A stretch of 64,000 nucleotides of DNA, from the NCBI GenBank assembly GCA_027559495.1, contig JAMXSV010000010.1:1178001-1242000 (forward strand), read 5' to 3'. The translations under genes were made by a program, and so were the position numbers. This document shows, piece by piece, positions 33,597 through 45,318 of this stretch; the first letter of the stretch is position 1, and the number at the start of each line of letters is the position of its first letter. Under the pieces are notes generated by a model. It searched no databases. It saw nothing but the letters and a program-made list of their open reading frames with translations, and was not told the origin of the DNA. The stretch comes from Aurifilum marmelostoma. Lineage: Eukaryota > Ascomycota > Sordariomycetes > Diaporthales > Cryphonectriaceae.

Positions 33597-36500
33597 TCAA
33601 CCATCATCACCCCATTGTCCGATCTCCGGCAGCTGTAGACCGACAGCACTGATACGCACGGCCTTTCTTCTCGGTGGAGGGGCCGCCTGCTCCAGGGCCG
33701 CCTCCTCTTCGTACTCTTCCTCCTCGCGGATGGTGCTTTGAGACACGGGCCTGAACGCATCTGCAATGACGTCCCACATCTGTCGGTTCTTGGCGGCAAC
33801 ACCAAGCCCCTGTACATCGCGCTGCTCGCACGCCATGTCCTCTTCAGGAGCGGCATAGTAGGGCATAGGCGGTAGAGGTTCGGGCGATGACGGCTTGTAG
33901 ATGGGCATGAACTCGGAATCAGGCCGCGGACGGCCGAAACTGGACTGCCGATGATGCTGCTTGGTCTTTGAATGCGTCAAGCGCCCGGCGGCCGAGGCTG
34001 TAGATGAGTTCCGGCTGTGTGACGCCCCATCTGCTAGGGAAGCAGGCGCTGGCTCCGCGTCAAAATCGATCACAAAGTCGCTCAGATCGGGGCTTGGCTC
34101 GGCCGCATCATAGGGATTCATAGTGCTGACGGTGCGGTCGAGATACATCAGGACCTGCTCCTGGTCCTCGGTGTCATTGTTTGACTTTCCGTGCGACACG
34201 ACCGCGGCTGACCTCGAAGAGGGAGGCTGGGGGAAGTGCAGGGTCTGTGGCATCTTCTTGCTGCCGCTGCGGCCGTGCGCAGGGCGGATCTGCAGCGGAG
34301 GCGGCTGTAGCGTGTCTGGCCTTACCGTCTTTATGCTCGAGAAGGACTCTTTCTTGGAGGCTGACCTCTGTATCGAATCAACCCCGGCATCCAGCTCAAT
34401 CACATCTGCCCCCGGTGCACCCTCTCGCATCAGGGCCCGCTTGGCTCTCATCGCTGCGAGCAGCATCTCCTCCTGTTTGGTGACGGCAATGAACCGTTCC
34501 GCGCCCGCAGAGTCGGCACCGCTGAATGTAAGGATAGGTCCGTCCCGCTCGCTATTCGGGTCTCGCTGGTCTCGAACGACGTAATCCATGCTGGACGGGC
34601 CCCTTGGCGGCGGTGGCGATGGTGTTGGCTGTGTCTTCTTCGCGGGTGCTGGTGCCTGGGGCGGCTGGCTGCCGTACAGCTCATAGACAGGCTCGGGCTG
34701 GGGCTGCTGCTGCTGCTGTTGTTGTCTGTGTGTCGGCGTCGCACTCCGGGCTTGGAGCATAGCAACATGACGGACCTCAGCGGCCTGCCCAGGCCCGGAT
34801 GCATTTGACGGTTTGCGTGGGCGGGAGAAATGAGTCGGGGCCGAGTCGGCAGTCGAGACAGATGTCTGCGAGAGCCTGGATGGCGAGCGGACAGACGATG
34901 ATGTTGTAGACACGATAGAAGGTCGCGGGCTGTCCGTTGTCGCCGAGGTGACCAGGGAGCTGGTGCGCGGGTTGATCTTTGGCTGTGTCGGGGTGGTGCT
35001 CCGAGCGTGCTCGGGGATCGAGAGGAACGGGGCCTGCGGGCTCAGGCTGGTACGAAACCTGCTCTTGGGCTGCGTGCGGACCGACTCCTGTGACATGGAA
35101 GAGTTGGACGGCCTTCGGTGCTCGCTCGGGCAGAAGCTGCTGTCGCGAGAACCCACGCTGGGGATCGACGTTCCCGTCCTCGGCGGATCGGGATAGTCGT
35201 CCTCGGAATCTGAGGACAGAGACAGGACGCTGGTCGCGTTGGGGTCAAAGTCTGCAAAGCTCTCGGTCCTCTTGGACGCCCTGGAGGTGCGCGTGTGCCT
35301 GCTCGACACGCTGGTGGCATAATCTCCCGAGGGCGAGGCCAGGTTGGAAGAGGTCACAGATACGCGAGGATTCTCCGGGATCGTACCACAGTCCTCATCT
35401 GGGGAGTAGGCTGGGAATGGTCTCCAGCCGGTGGAGCTGGCAGACGGTGAGACGTGGTGCCGGATCTTGTTCGCTAATGGCGATGAGGTCGGGGCGCTCT
35501 GCCGTGCGTTCTTCCGAGAAGCAGCCTTCGATTCCGCCTCGAAATCGTACCCGCCCGGCCGCCTCGAAGATGTGGTCGTCATCGTCGTCGTTGTCGTCGT
35601 CGTCGGCGGCGGCGGCGGCGGCTGCGGCGGCGGAGGTCGTGGTGATTGTTCGTCGTCCTTTTGCATCGTGTCCCGAAACGACGTCTGTTCATAGTGCTCA
35701 TAGAGATGATGCAGGTTGCCCGTGTCGCTTGCGCGGTTTCGCAGGGGCCCGTTGCTGGACTCGGCGCTGAAAGAGCCGTATCGTTCGGGCCGTGGGCTCT
35801 GGAGGCTTCTGAGGCTCTCCTTGGTCAGCTTCTTCCGCAGCTTCTTTTCGCCCTTCTGGTCCCAGCCCAAGGGTGACGAGACGACAGGTGACGTGTTCGA
35901 CATGACCGAGGGTGACCGCGTCAGCAAGTCCGGCCCGAGAACCATGTTTCCTTTCTGGGCGAACCTGGCCAACCTGGACGACGCAGCGTTGGGGAGCAGG
36001 TGGGCCAGATCCAGCCTGCCGGGCTTCTTCTTTGCAGATGTCGGCGGCGACGGAGCAGGGCGTGGCACTTCCATGCTCAGGGGGTCCAGTATCTTGTTGG
36101 GTGGACCCTTGGCCATGGCCGAGTTTGACGTCTGCTGGGAGATGGACAGTGGCAGCTTGGTCTTGTCGTAGTAGGAGACGATGGTAGAACTCGAGCGGCG
36201 CCTCCGCAGGCTCGAGGCGTCGGTGGTGTTGTCCAGGTTGTGGCTGCGCCCTGCACTGCTGGTATTCAGGCCCAGCCCCTTTGGTATTATATCCGACTCT
36301 TGATCCCAGGCAGCCCTGGCACCCGTCTTGGGCCCAACCGTGATCCCGCTCTCCTCGGCAGCAGACACAGTCCCCATGGTTGTGGACTCCGAGACCGTGA
36401 CGCTGATACCACTGATGCCCGAGACCGTGGACCGTGTCTCCCAGGGCCTCGACAGCTCATGGGGCGAGGTGGGAGAAGAGGTCGAGTCGATATTGATCTC

Positions 36501-36635
36501 AGCCGTGCCAAGGAACTTCTGCGCCTTGTTGGTCATGGGCGCCGATATGGACTGGACCTCGTGATGCTGTTGCTGCTGGTGCTTGCTCTGCCGCCTGTGC
36601 GGCAGAGGGAACCTTAACTTGGTGGCGCCGCCCAT
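33597..36635 (-). CDS. Large serine/proline-rich disordered protein, function unknown
   Basis: A single exon of 1012 residues from MGGATKLRFPLPHRRQSK (ATG 36635; an in-frame TTG two codons earlier is not credible). The protein is mostly low complexity: Ser/Pro/Arg-rich with many SSP, RxxS and SP sites, polyproline at about 35600-35650 on the plus strand, and a short Gln run. It has no signal peptide, membrane segment or enzyme motif that I recognise. More ordered pieces are KKKPGRLDLAHLLPNA, ASSRLARFAQKGNMVLGPDL, SDFVIDFDAEP and AAKNRQMWDVIADAFRPVS near the C-terminus, followed by an acidic EEEEYEEEAALEQ patch. The pattern suits a phosphoregulated scaffold in signalling or polarity, but that is inference. 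It is convergent with the Clr5 gene. Confidence 0.8.
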   Translation of the reverse strand: MGGATKLRFPLPHRRQSKHQQQQHHEVQSISAPMTNKAQKFLGTAEINIDSTSSPTSPHELSRPWETRSTVSGISGISVTVSESTTMGTVSAAEESGITVGPKTGARAAWDQESDIIPKGLGLNTSSAGRSHNLDNTTDASSLRRRRSSSTIVSYYDKTKLPLSISQQTSNSAMAKGPPNKILDPLSMEVPRPAPSPPTSAKKKPGRLDLAHLLPNAASSRLARFAQKGNMVLGPDLLTRSPSVMSNTSPVVSSPLGWDQKGEKKLRKKLTKESLRSLQSPRPERYGSFSAESSNGPLRNRASDTGNLHHLYEHYEQTSFRDTMQKDDEQSPRPPPPQPPPPPPTTTTTTTMTTTSSRRPGGYDFEAESKAASRKNARQSAPTSSPLANKIRHHVSPSASSTGWRPFPAYSPDEDCGTIPENPRVSVTSSNLASPSGDYATSVSSRHTRTSRASKRTESFADFDPNATSVLSLSSDSEDDYPDPPRTGTSIPSVGSRDSSFCPSEHRRPSNSSMSQESVRTQPKSRFRTSLSPQAPFLSIPEHARSTTPTQPKINPRTSSLVTSATTDSPRPSIVSTTSSSVRSPSRLSQTSVSTADSAPTHFSRPRKPSNASGPGQAAEVRHVAMLQARSATPTHRQQQQQQQPQPEPVYELYGSQPPQAPAPAKKTQPTPSPPPPRGPSSMDYVVRDQRDPNSERDGPILTFSGADSAGAERFIAVTKQEEMLLAAMRAKRALMREGAPGADVIELDAGVDSIQRSASKKESFSSIKTVRPDTLQPPPLQIRPAHGRSGSKKMPQTLHFPQPPSSRSAAVVSHGKSNNDTEDQEQVLMYLDRTVSTMNPYDAAEPSPDLSDFVIDFDAEPAPASLADGASHSRNSSTASAAGRLTHSKTKQHHRQSSFGRPRPDSEFMPIYKPSSPEPLPPMPYYAAPEEDMACEQRDVQGLGVAAKNRQMWDVIADAFRPVSQSTIREEEEYEEEAALEQAAPPPRRKAVRISAVGLQLPEIGQWGDDG

Positions 36636-39600
36636 CTTCAACTAGTCCAGCCCCCTCTCTCTCTCTCTCTCTCTGTCTCTGTCTTTCACTCAACTCGGGA
36701 AGATATCGAGTGTGCTTCCTTTCCCACGCACGCCGGCCTGGTGGTGCTGTCCTCCCGTTCTCCCCTTTGCCAGGTGACCCTCGAGAGACCTGGCAGACCT
36801 TATGAGCGGCCAGTATATGTTGTTGTTCTGCCGAGACGACGTCCCGCCCCAAGTCCATCCGAGGAGGAGGTGAAGTCTCTTAGATGTGACCCCCCCGAAA
36901 GTTGAGGAAACCCACCAGAGAGCACGAGGCGCAAAGGGTCCGGGGCGATCGATAGCTATATCAAGGGCGAAGATTGCAGACTCATTTAAAACATGCATGG
37001 AGGTGGATCCGACAATAGGGCCTGGTCTGCCGGATCGTGCATGGACAGAAAATGGGTGTGGATGCGCCCGAGGGGAAGGGTCCTCTGCCGAGACGTCGGA
37101 TTTTTTTTTTTTCTGGCTCTTCTTTTTTTGGTTTTTCTTCTCCTTTTGCTGCCCTACCCCGGATATGAGGTCTCTGGAAGGATCGACTGACCGACGGAGA
37201 GGCAGAAAGACAGAAAGAGATAGAGGGAGGTCTTGTACTTTGTGGTACTACCAGGCTGCTGCTGTGAGGCGTGGCAAGGGGATGGAACCCACCCTTTCTC
37301 GCATAGAGACGCCTGGTGGACTGACTGATCCCGTATGCCGGGGGGGGGGGGGTTGGCTGCACTGCTGGCTGGCCTGTCACAGACAAATGCTCTGAATCCT
37401 CTTGTGTGCAGAATCAGGTCGGACGAAGAGTCGAGTGAGACCACACGGACCTGGTCGTCTTCGCCTTGACCACCCCGGTCCTCGGAGGTCCTGGGTCCTG
37501 CCTGTGATGACTGAAGTAGAAGAGGCTGTAGAGAGAAAAGAGATGTGAGAGCCCCCTTCCAGAGAGGCCCAGATAATGGCGACAGGGCGACAGGGCGACA
37601 GGAAGGGCACCACGAGAGAGGTGAGTCGAGATGTCTGAAAAGTGACCGGTCGGTAGTAGTAGCAAGTCGACGGACACGAGACGGCGACACGCAACTCGAC
37701 CGAGAAAAATCACCCTGACCAGGTGGCAATACGCTCGAGCAAGAGGTAACGCCGCCGTCAAGAGGCAGAGCAGAGGCCCAGAATAGACAGAGCAGCGACA
37801 GCCAAAATCCTTGTCTGGATCGGGGAAGGAGATCCACTCTGGTGGCCTCTGGCAATCTCACGAACCAGCAAAGCGTGACAGTTATGGCCCGGGGACCGGG
37901 GGATATGGACGGGTGCAAATTACGACCTGTCTAGTTCTGGAATGAAGAGAAGCAGAAATGGGAAGGGGGAATAAGAAAAAAAAAGTCGAAATCAGACAGG
38001 TATGCAAAAATTTAAAATAACATCAGAAAGGGGAAGTCTTCCGTGCGATACCTGGCTGCTTGAGGCGGCGTGCTAGATCAAAAGGTGGGACAGGATAAGA
38101 TGACCTTGCACCCTGTCGGGTCTGTCTGATGAGCCTGGGGAGATTGACGAGCTGGACGGACCGGACCAAGTTGACATGTCGACCAGGAGAGAAGTGCGAC
38201 TAGAGTCTGTGAGTCCGTGGGCGGGCGGATGAGCCAGTCTGTTGACGACTCGGGGAGGGGAACGTCGGGGGCTCGGAGCTACAGTAGAGACGAAAGCCAA
38301 GCAGGTCTCCCGCGATGCTGCCGCTGCCGCTGCTGCTGCCGCTGCTGCTGCTGCTACTATAGCTATAGTACCTGATGGTACCTGATAGTAGTATCATATC
38401 ATATTAACAGTGCGTTATTATGTGCCATATAGCAGTAGTGGGCCACATCACGTTGTAAAAGAGTGGAGGTGGACAGACAGGAGCGGAGAGGGGAGGAAGA
38501 GGAGGGGGATGGGTTCGGCGGTGGTAGGCCAGGGTCCTCCTGCTTGTTGTTGCCCATGCCGCTCTCTCTCTCTCTCTCTCTTTCTTTCTCTCTCTCTTTC
38601 CTCGTGGGTGAACGAATAGTGTCCCTGCACCTCTTTCCCTCTGTCGTCCTGTGGCTCCTGCTCAAACTCACCGTGCTCACCTTCCCTCCCGTAGGGGTCG
38701 ACCTTGGCCTGACCTGCCGCCCAAGCTAAAGTAGAAACGCAGGAAAGAAGGTTGCGGATGGGGAAGGTGGTGCACCCTGGCCTGGAGCTTACCCCTGACG
38801 TGCATAGACCGGGATAGCTCTGTTATCGACAGGGGCGCCCCCATGCCTGGCGCCGAATTAGCGACATTTCCATCTGCAAAGCGGCAGCGACGACCTTGGC
38901 CCGGGGGAGCCTGTACCACACAGTAGGATCTTCATTCTCCCACCTTCTCTCTCCCCAACAGCGCTGGAGGAGGACCTGGGCCAAGGCCAAGCAAGATAAC
39001 CATGGCTTCGAACACATGTAGCAGACGACCAAGGGACGGGACTTGGATTCGTGTTCATGTCAAATCATATGATGGTGCTCTTGTTCTTTTTTCTTCTTTT
39101 CACCTTGTCTAGAAGACTCCTCCTACCTTCCAAGTGGACCGTCAAATCTCGACGCTTCCTTACAGCAGACCTGACTTGTCTCCTCTAATATAACCCGCGA
39201 CAAGGCATCACCACCAGATGTCATCCAGGAGCAGGTGAAAATATACTAGCATCGGTTCTTTAGAGGCAAGAGACTTGAAGATCTCGTCCTCGCCACGGTG
39301 CAGAATGCAACCACAGCTCTCCTCCGCCGCGCCGCCCCCCCCCCCCCCCTTCTCCCCTTTCCTCCCCCGCACGCTCGCCTGCAATCAACATGACGCTTCA
39401 TCGCTTGTTTGACAATGGCGGGGTCTCGTGCAGAGATTAGACCGGACGGGACGGGCGGACGGACACATACACACACACCGCTGGCCCTCGTACTCGTGCT
39501 CCAGCGGGAGATCGTCAACAGCTGTGCCTAACTGAGAGATAAGAGAGGGGGAGACACAGCGCGACTCCTGACTCTCCCTGTGAGCATCTCTCCGTGACCA

Positions 39601-41966
39601 TGGCGATCATCCCCAAGATAACGAGGCCGCTCTGGGTCATACACATGGTAGACCATCCCAGACAGCAAGCAAGCAAGCAAGCCAGCCGGCCTGCCAGCCA
39701 GCATCTAGGATCCCACCAGCGAGCACGGGCTACCAGCAGCACTGTGTCTGGTTGTGTGACGTTCTGGTCGCGCAAGCCTCGACTTGGGGCCTAAAGTAGA
39801 AAGCAGGGTCCAGCGGAGTGGTTTCGACCCGCCCGCCACCGCGCACATCTCATCAAAAAATTGTTTGTGTGGCGCCGGATCAGTTCCGCGCCTGGCAATT
39901 AGCTCTTGTGCCAGGCAATATCAAACATTGGCGCGGGGCGCCGAGCTCCAGACTCTTGGTCTCGGGGCCGCAAAACACTTCTAAATCTGCGTCCCGCGCG
40001 TGCAGCTCATCTCGTCCCGTCACGGCCCTGTCAACGGCGCCGGTGAAAGAAGGGGGGGGTTTGTCTGGGACACAACACAGCGCCCGCACCAGCGCCAAAT
40101 TAGATCGGACTGCGTGCCGCTCAGGACGGACAAGAAAAAGCATTGCTCGTGCACAGACTTGCAGAGACACGAGAAAAGAAGAAGGGGCGAGGGGGAAAAC
40201 AAGACCTGAGGCAATACAGACGAGTAGCGCACCAAGGATTTGCCCAGATTGTGTGACAAGCCTCGACTGCCGACATAATCACGACGCCAGGTCCCACAAC
40301 CAACCAGGTCGGGAGTGGAAGGCCACAAAGGGCATCGCACCTCTGCTGTGTCACCTATCTACCACCGCCACCGTGTACGACACCACCACACGAGGGGGGG
40401 GGGGGCCGGGAGGATACCCGGCCGTTTGGAGCCAAGACGCAGATTGCCGAGCGGAAAAAACAGCCAAACATTTTTCGAGGGGTGGTGGTGAGCTGAGCAA
40501 CACGCGGCGCATGGCGACCAGATCGGAAACGGCGTCCTTGATGATCCGTGACACGCGCGGCCCGGTCCCCCTCGATGCAACCACCACCCAACCAGCCCCC
40601 TATTCGTTCTGCCCAAGGGCGTCTACGAGTAGTTGACAGCGCTGAGGATGGTGATTGCTATCTTGTACGACATCATCATCATCATCTCTGTTCTGCTCTT
40701 CTCCTCACCAGAGACAGCTGACTACAATTACACAGGACACTTGACAGAAAATTCAAGAGGGGGAGGAGTGGAGGTTTTCGGATTCAGCGACGGGCTGACT
40801 GACATTCTTCATGCACGATACATCCAGCAGCGTTAATTACAAGGCCGCAGCCACCTTCCCGAGAAGCCGTATTCAGGGCGCAAGAAACCATAAAATAACA
40901 CCCTAATCTGACGAGTCGTGCATGACCGATCCCTCGTGACGATGCAATAATATGCCAATCAAGCAATTTTAAAAACTGTTGCTATTCTAGGAGATAGAGC
41001 TCGGACGCAAACCCCACCAAAACGCCACATCTGTTTAAACTATTCGGCTCAGCAAGTCAAAGAAAGAAAGGGCCAAAAAAAAAAAACCACAATTTCCTTT
41101 TTTTCCTTTTCTTCTCTCCGCTTCCTCTGTTTTCCACATATACACTAGAAACCTTAGACCATCCCCACCGGTCAGCCCGTGATCTTCATGCAAAGTAATT
41201 GAGAGACAGGAAAATTGAACCTTGTCTGATTTGAACCAGCCAGTAGAGAAGAAGAAGAAGAAAAGAAAGGAGGCTTGCACGTCGTGTGCGCGCGCGCGGT
41301 GTGTGTGTGTGTGTGTGGAAAGCGCCGGAAGCTCGGCGCCGCCCTGACCTTTGGCGCTTCTCCCCCCCCCCCCCTCCTCTCGGTCTTGCCGTGGTGGTGG
41401 TGGTGGACTCTGGGGCCACCAGCAGTGAGTGAGTGTCGCACGGATGTGTGGCTGAACTAATTATTTCGAGAAACGTGCGGAATTGATGGGGTAAAGGGGG
41501 GGGGGGGGAAGGCGTTCTTGACGATCAGTAGCTTTCTTCATTACGTCCCCCATCCCTCCCTCGCGTGGCCTGCCTATGTTGCTTCTCTCTTAAGTGTTGG
41601 TATCAAGAACGCGATATCCGAGAGATGGCGGATTCAACCCACCGTCTCTACTTTATGTGGTGTCTATGTTGGACCTTGTGATCAAGTCACTAGATAGGTC
41701 GACAGAAAGCTTGAGCGTTCGAACATTGGCGCGAATGTTATGGGGATATATATATATCTATATATATACACATGTATATACACATGTATATACCACTATC
41801 TGCTTTAAGAATTTCATCGCTAGGCCAAACTCGTGACGGTTCCTTTTTTTTTTTTTTTTTTGTTGTGAATGTGTGTGTGTGTGTGTCTTCTTTTTTTTTC
41901 CTCTCTCTTCTTTTCTTTCGAGCCCAACAAGAAAATCACAGATTAGCCATGTTCACAAGTGCTCTC
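36636..41966. other. 5.3 kb spacer upstream of the serine-rich gene
   Basis: Both flanking genes are on the minus strand, so this is the promoter/5' UTR side of the gene at 36635 and the 3' flank of the regulator at 41967. It holds a CT array at 36656-36674 just before the ATG, G11 (37341-37351), GCT repeats near 38330-38360, CT runs near 38562, a GT run near 41299 and an AT-rich tandem repeat at 41742-41796. Open frames of up to 272 codons (for example plus 39818-40636) lack motifs, have implausible composition and no good starts. Confidence 0.5.
41742..41796. repeat. TA-rich tandem repeat with 12-bp unit TATATACACATG
   Basis: After an alternating TA tract, TATATACACATG occurs twice in tandem (41763-41786), followed by a third, diverged partial copy. 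The units contain ACATGT palindromes. It lies about 170 bases 3' of the regulator gene stop. Confidence 0.85.
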
Positions 41967-42992
41967 TTACTGTACAGCCTCTAGCCTCTCCCGCTGGAGA
42001 GCAACACCCAGCACACCGGCCACCTCCCTGGCCATGTCGGATTTCCTGCCCAGATACCACAGCGCCCTGACGCAGTTCTCGCACCTCTCGAGAGGGCCCC
42101 TCTCCCCCTCGGTCGCCGCCGCCATGGGGTGCTCAGCACTGCTGTCGGTGGGGGGCTGCGGAGGGGGGAGCTTCACGGTGCCCTCGAGTAGGATGATGGC
42201 GGCCCTGGAGAAGGTGCGGATCAGGATCATGGTCCACGGCTCGGTCAGCAGGGCGCCCTCGTTGACGGCATGGTGGAAGTTTTCGAGCTCGCCGTAGTCG
42301 TCGTGCCTCGGGGTCGAGGCCCTCGCCAGGTCGGACACGAGCACGACGCTGGATCTCCTGATGCCCGAGACGGTGGCCTTGTCGGCCCTCTGGTGCATCT
42401 GCCTGGCGCCGCCCATGCCGCGCTGGTCGACAATCTCGATGAGGTCGACGAGGAGCAGCGTGGCCAGCAGCCAGTGCCCGAACAGGCACACGTACCAGCT
42501 CTGCGTGCGCGCCGACAGCAGCAGGTGGTTGGCGATGCAGTCGGAGAAGAGGCCCGAGTAGATGGCCTGCCAGTGCGTGTACACCATCAGCGAGTCCTGG
42601 ATCGCCTCCTCGATGGCTGCTGGGTCCCGGTCCCGCGCGACCAGCGCCTGCAGCCGCGTCACCTTCCTGTACAGGAGCACCTTGACGGGCGCCGCGTCGG
42701 TGAGCTCCTGCGCGATGTCGTGGTCCGAGCACGGCCAGCGCAGCGAGGCCATCTTTGTCTGCAGGTCCTTGGCCAGGATGACGTTCCAGCGCTTGGCCGT
42801 GTCGAGAGGACCGCCAGATGCCGAGGCGATGGCCGAGGCGTCGTGGTGTGACGGGTGCGCGAGGCTCAGGTTCCTGCTGTCCTCGTCCGCCACCATAAGC
42901 GGCCGCTCCGTCATGGCGGCCGAGATGGTGTCGCACATGACGGCCAGCCAGAAGAGCAGGTCGATGGTCTTCCTGCACTCGGCATCGTAGTA

Positions 42993-43023
<31 letters not shown>

Positions 43024-45239
43024 TGGTGATGCTGATCGCCCCCACGCTTCTGGTCGCGCTGGGCCTGCAGGTCGTGCATGTCGACGCGGCGCCGGAGCAC
43101 CTGCAGGCGGCGGACGGCGCGTTCCAGCCAGACCTGCTGGGTGTCCTGGCTCAGGATGTCCTCGACGGCGCGGGCGGTGTCGCCGTCGTTGTGCTCGAGG
43201 ATCTCGTCGGCATACTGGCCGCTTGCTCCATTCTCGCCGGCGTACTTCTGCGTCAGGCCAAAGATGATCTCGGCAAACACCACCCGGAACGAGTCGATCT
43301 CGCCGCAGTCGTCCAGCGCCCGGCGTGCCTGGTTCCAGAACGACTTCTGCAGGGTGCGGTCGAACTCGTCACCCAGGTCAAAGTCCAGAGGCCGGTCCGG
43401 CATGTCGGGCGCTGTCCCTGGGGCCCACCGGGCGCTGCTCCGCCGGCTGGCCTGCGACCACTGTGCCGTGAAGGCCATGACGACCGCGTTCAGGGCCGCG
43501 GCGACCCTGCGCTCGTCTGCAGGGCGGAGGCGCCGGAGCCCGAGCAGGTGTGCCTTCTGGTCGAGCTTGGTCACGCGGCGGTAGACACGGTTGGACCAGT
43601 TGGGACCCCACTCGCGCTGCATGTCCTCGAGGGTGCTCCACAGCTGCTGCTGCTGGCGGCGCATGTGGTCTGGGATGTGGAGGGCCGACGAGATGGCGAT
43701 GGTGTTGTACGGACATGACTGCTCCGTCAGCCAGCACGACAGCGCCCCCTCCCACACGTCATGGTAGATCTTCATCATGGTCTCGCCAATCAGGTTGCCG
43801 TTGGCAGCCCTCGCCAGCCGGTGGTCGCTGCTTATTGCCCACGGCATCGTGACCGTGGCCCGTGCCGGGCTGTGCATGCGCCGGCGCTTGCGCATCTGTT
43901 GTTGCTCGGGCCCGTCGTCAGAAGCCGTGGCGGATGACGACACCTGGGGCTTCGGCCACACGCCAGCTGAGACGCCGTCTTGGTCGTGATGAGGGTGTTG
44001 GTGCTGGTGGATGTCGACTGCGCCGGCATAGGACGTGCCGCCGAAGGGGCTGAGGCTGTAGTCGTCGACAGCATGCTGGCTGTACCCTGGAAGGATGCCA
44101 GTGATATCCATAAAAGGTGGAGGAGGGTGATGTTGGTGTTGGTGTTGGTGGTGATGGTGGTGGGGGTGGTGTTGGTGGTGGGCAGAGCCACCTGCGTCGG
44201 CTGTGCTCATGTTCAGGCATGCTACTGCGGCGGTGCTCATCGATGGCGCGCTGGTCGTCAGCGACCCATCGACAAAGGCAACATTTGACGCTGGGTCGGG
44301 CGGTAGGCTGAAGTGTTCTGGGCCTGAGGTGGGAAAGGCGCAGCCTTCAAGGAGGATCTGCTGGTCGGTAGCAGCATGTCGCGCGTGATAAGGATATGCC
44401 TGGTGAGCATCAAAAGGTGACGACGAGGGCGCTGCTGCTGCTGCTGCTGCTACTGTTGCTGCCGCGGCCTCCGCCGCCGTTGGTATGGTAGGCCCCAGAG
44501 GCCTGAGCGGGATGTCCGTTGATGATGCGGGCGACTGCGAACCAGCAGACTGTGAATCTGCGGTCTGGCTCCGCGTCTGGCTCGCTGCCCTCCTCCTGGT
44601 GGGCGGCACAGCTGCGTCATGCGACGCGAGCGCCTGTCTCTCCTTGCGCTGCTGCTGCTGGCTCTGCACCCACTCGAAGGTGCACTGCTTATTGGTGCGC
44701 GCGCAGTTCGTACACGGGCCGACGAAGTCGAAATCATCATCTAGACCTGCGAAGGCGGGGTCATGGCCGTGTCAGCAAGCCGCGATACAGAATGCCTCGG
44801 GCCTTTGTTTTTATATGTCTAGGTGTGCCCCTGTCTGCATCCATGTGTGACAGTGTGACAATGCCGGTGAGAGGGCGAGAGAGGGGTGCAAAGTATATGT
44901 CTGCGTGTGTGTGAACGGATACCGCGGACGACAGTTGTGCTCCCGCAACGTCTCCGCCATGGGGCATCCACCAACGCATATGCTCGATCGCGGATCCGCC
45001 TCATCGCCGGCAAGGCAGGACCGGGTAAGATAATGGAGGGAAGGCGGGGGGTGAAAAAAAAAAGTAAACAACAGGAGCCGCAAGAATAAACACCACATAC
45101 CTCCTCCTCCATGACTCGGCCTTAAACCGCCCGCCTCGGCCGTCGCGCGCTGGATCTGTCTGTCGCGGAGCCAGACTGCATCGCATGCTCTCTTGCCCTT
45201 CCTGCACTGATCGCAACTGCTGTTCTGTCGCCGGCTCAT
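41967..45239 (-). CDS. Zn(II)2Cys6 transcription factor with long-loop zinc cluster
   Basis: Two exons, 45239-45101 and 44746-41967, give 972 residues. Exon 1 begins MSRRQNSSCDQCRKGKRACD with Cys 9, 12 and 19. After a GTATGT...CGCAG intron of 354 bases, exon 2 supplies VGPCTNCARTNKQCTFEW with Cys 58, 61 and 68. The spacing is C-x2-C-x6-C-x38-C-x2-C-x6-C. The ligands and basic residues are intact but the loop is 38 residues against the usual 5-12, as in the AlcR-like long-loop class (AlcR itself has about 16). His/Gln/Ala-rich linkers follow, then a helical regulatory region (WSNRVYRRVTKLDQKAHLLG, LDFDLGDEFDRTLQKSFW, FRVVFAEIIFGLTQKYAG, FGHWLLATLLLVDLIEIVD). The joined exons are a multiple of three. 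Target genes are not evident; there are no enzyme genes beside it. Confidence 0.9.
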
Positions 45240-45282
45240 GGTCGTCTCTGTATGGGAGCGGGATTACCCAGGCAAATCATCG

Positions 45283-45318
45283 CTGCTGGTGCTGCTGGTG
45301 CTGCTGGTGCTGCTGGTG
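45283..45318. repeat. Nine-bp minisatellite, four copies of CTGCTGGTG, next to the regulator start codon
   Basis: Four perfect copies end 44 bases upstream of the ATG at 45239; on the coding strand the unit is CACCAGCAG. It is in the expected 5' UTR and contains no ATG. Confidence 0.95.

Noticed and set aside
37154..37918. 254-codon minus-strand frame upstream of the serine-rich gene
   Set aside because: It starts at TTG, has no domain and lies in the expected 5' region of the gene at 36635.
39818..40636. 272-codon plus-strand open frame
   Set aside because: Its composition is Arg/Ser/Thr-rich and repeat-like, it lacks any recognisable motif, and competing frames are equally open.
41594..41650. 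TGGTATCAAGAACG and GGATTCAACCC resembling a primer-binding site or tRNA boxes
   Set aside because: There is no flanking LTR, no retrotransposon coding sequence and no cloverleaf.
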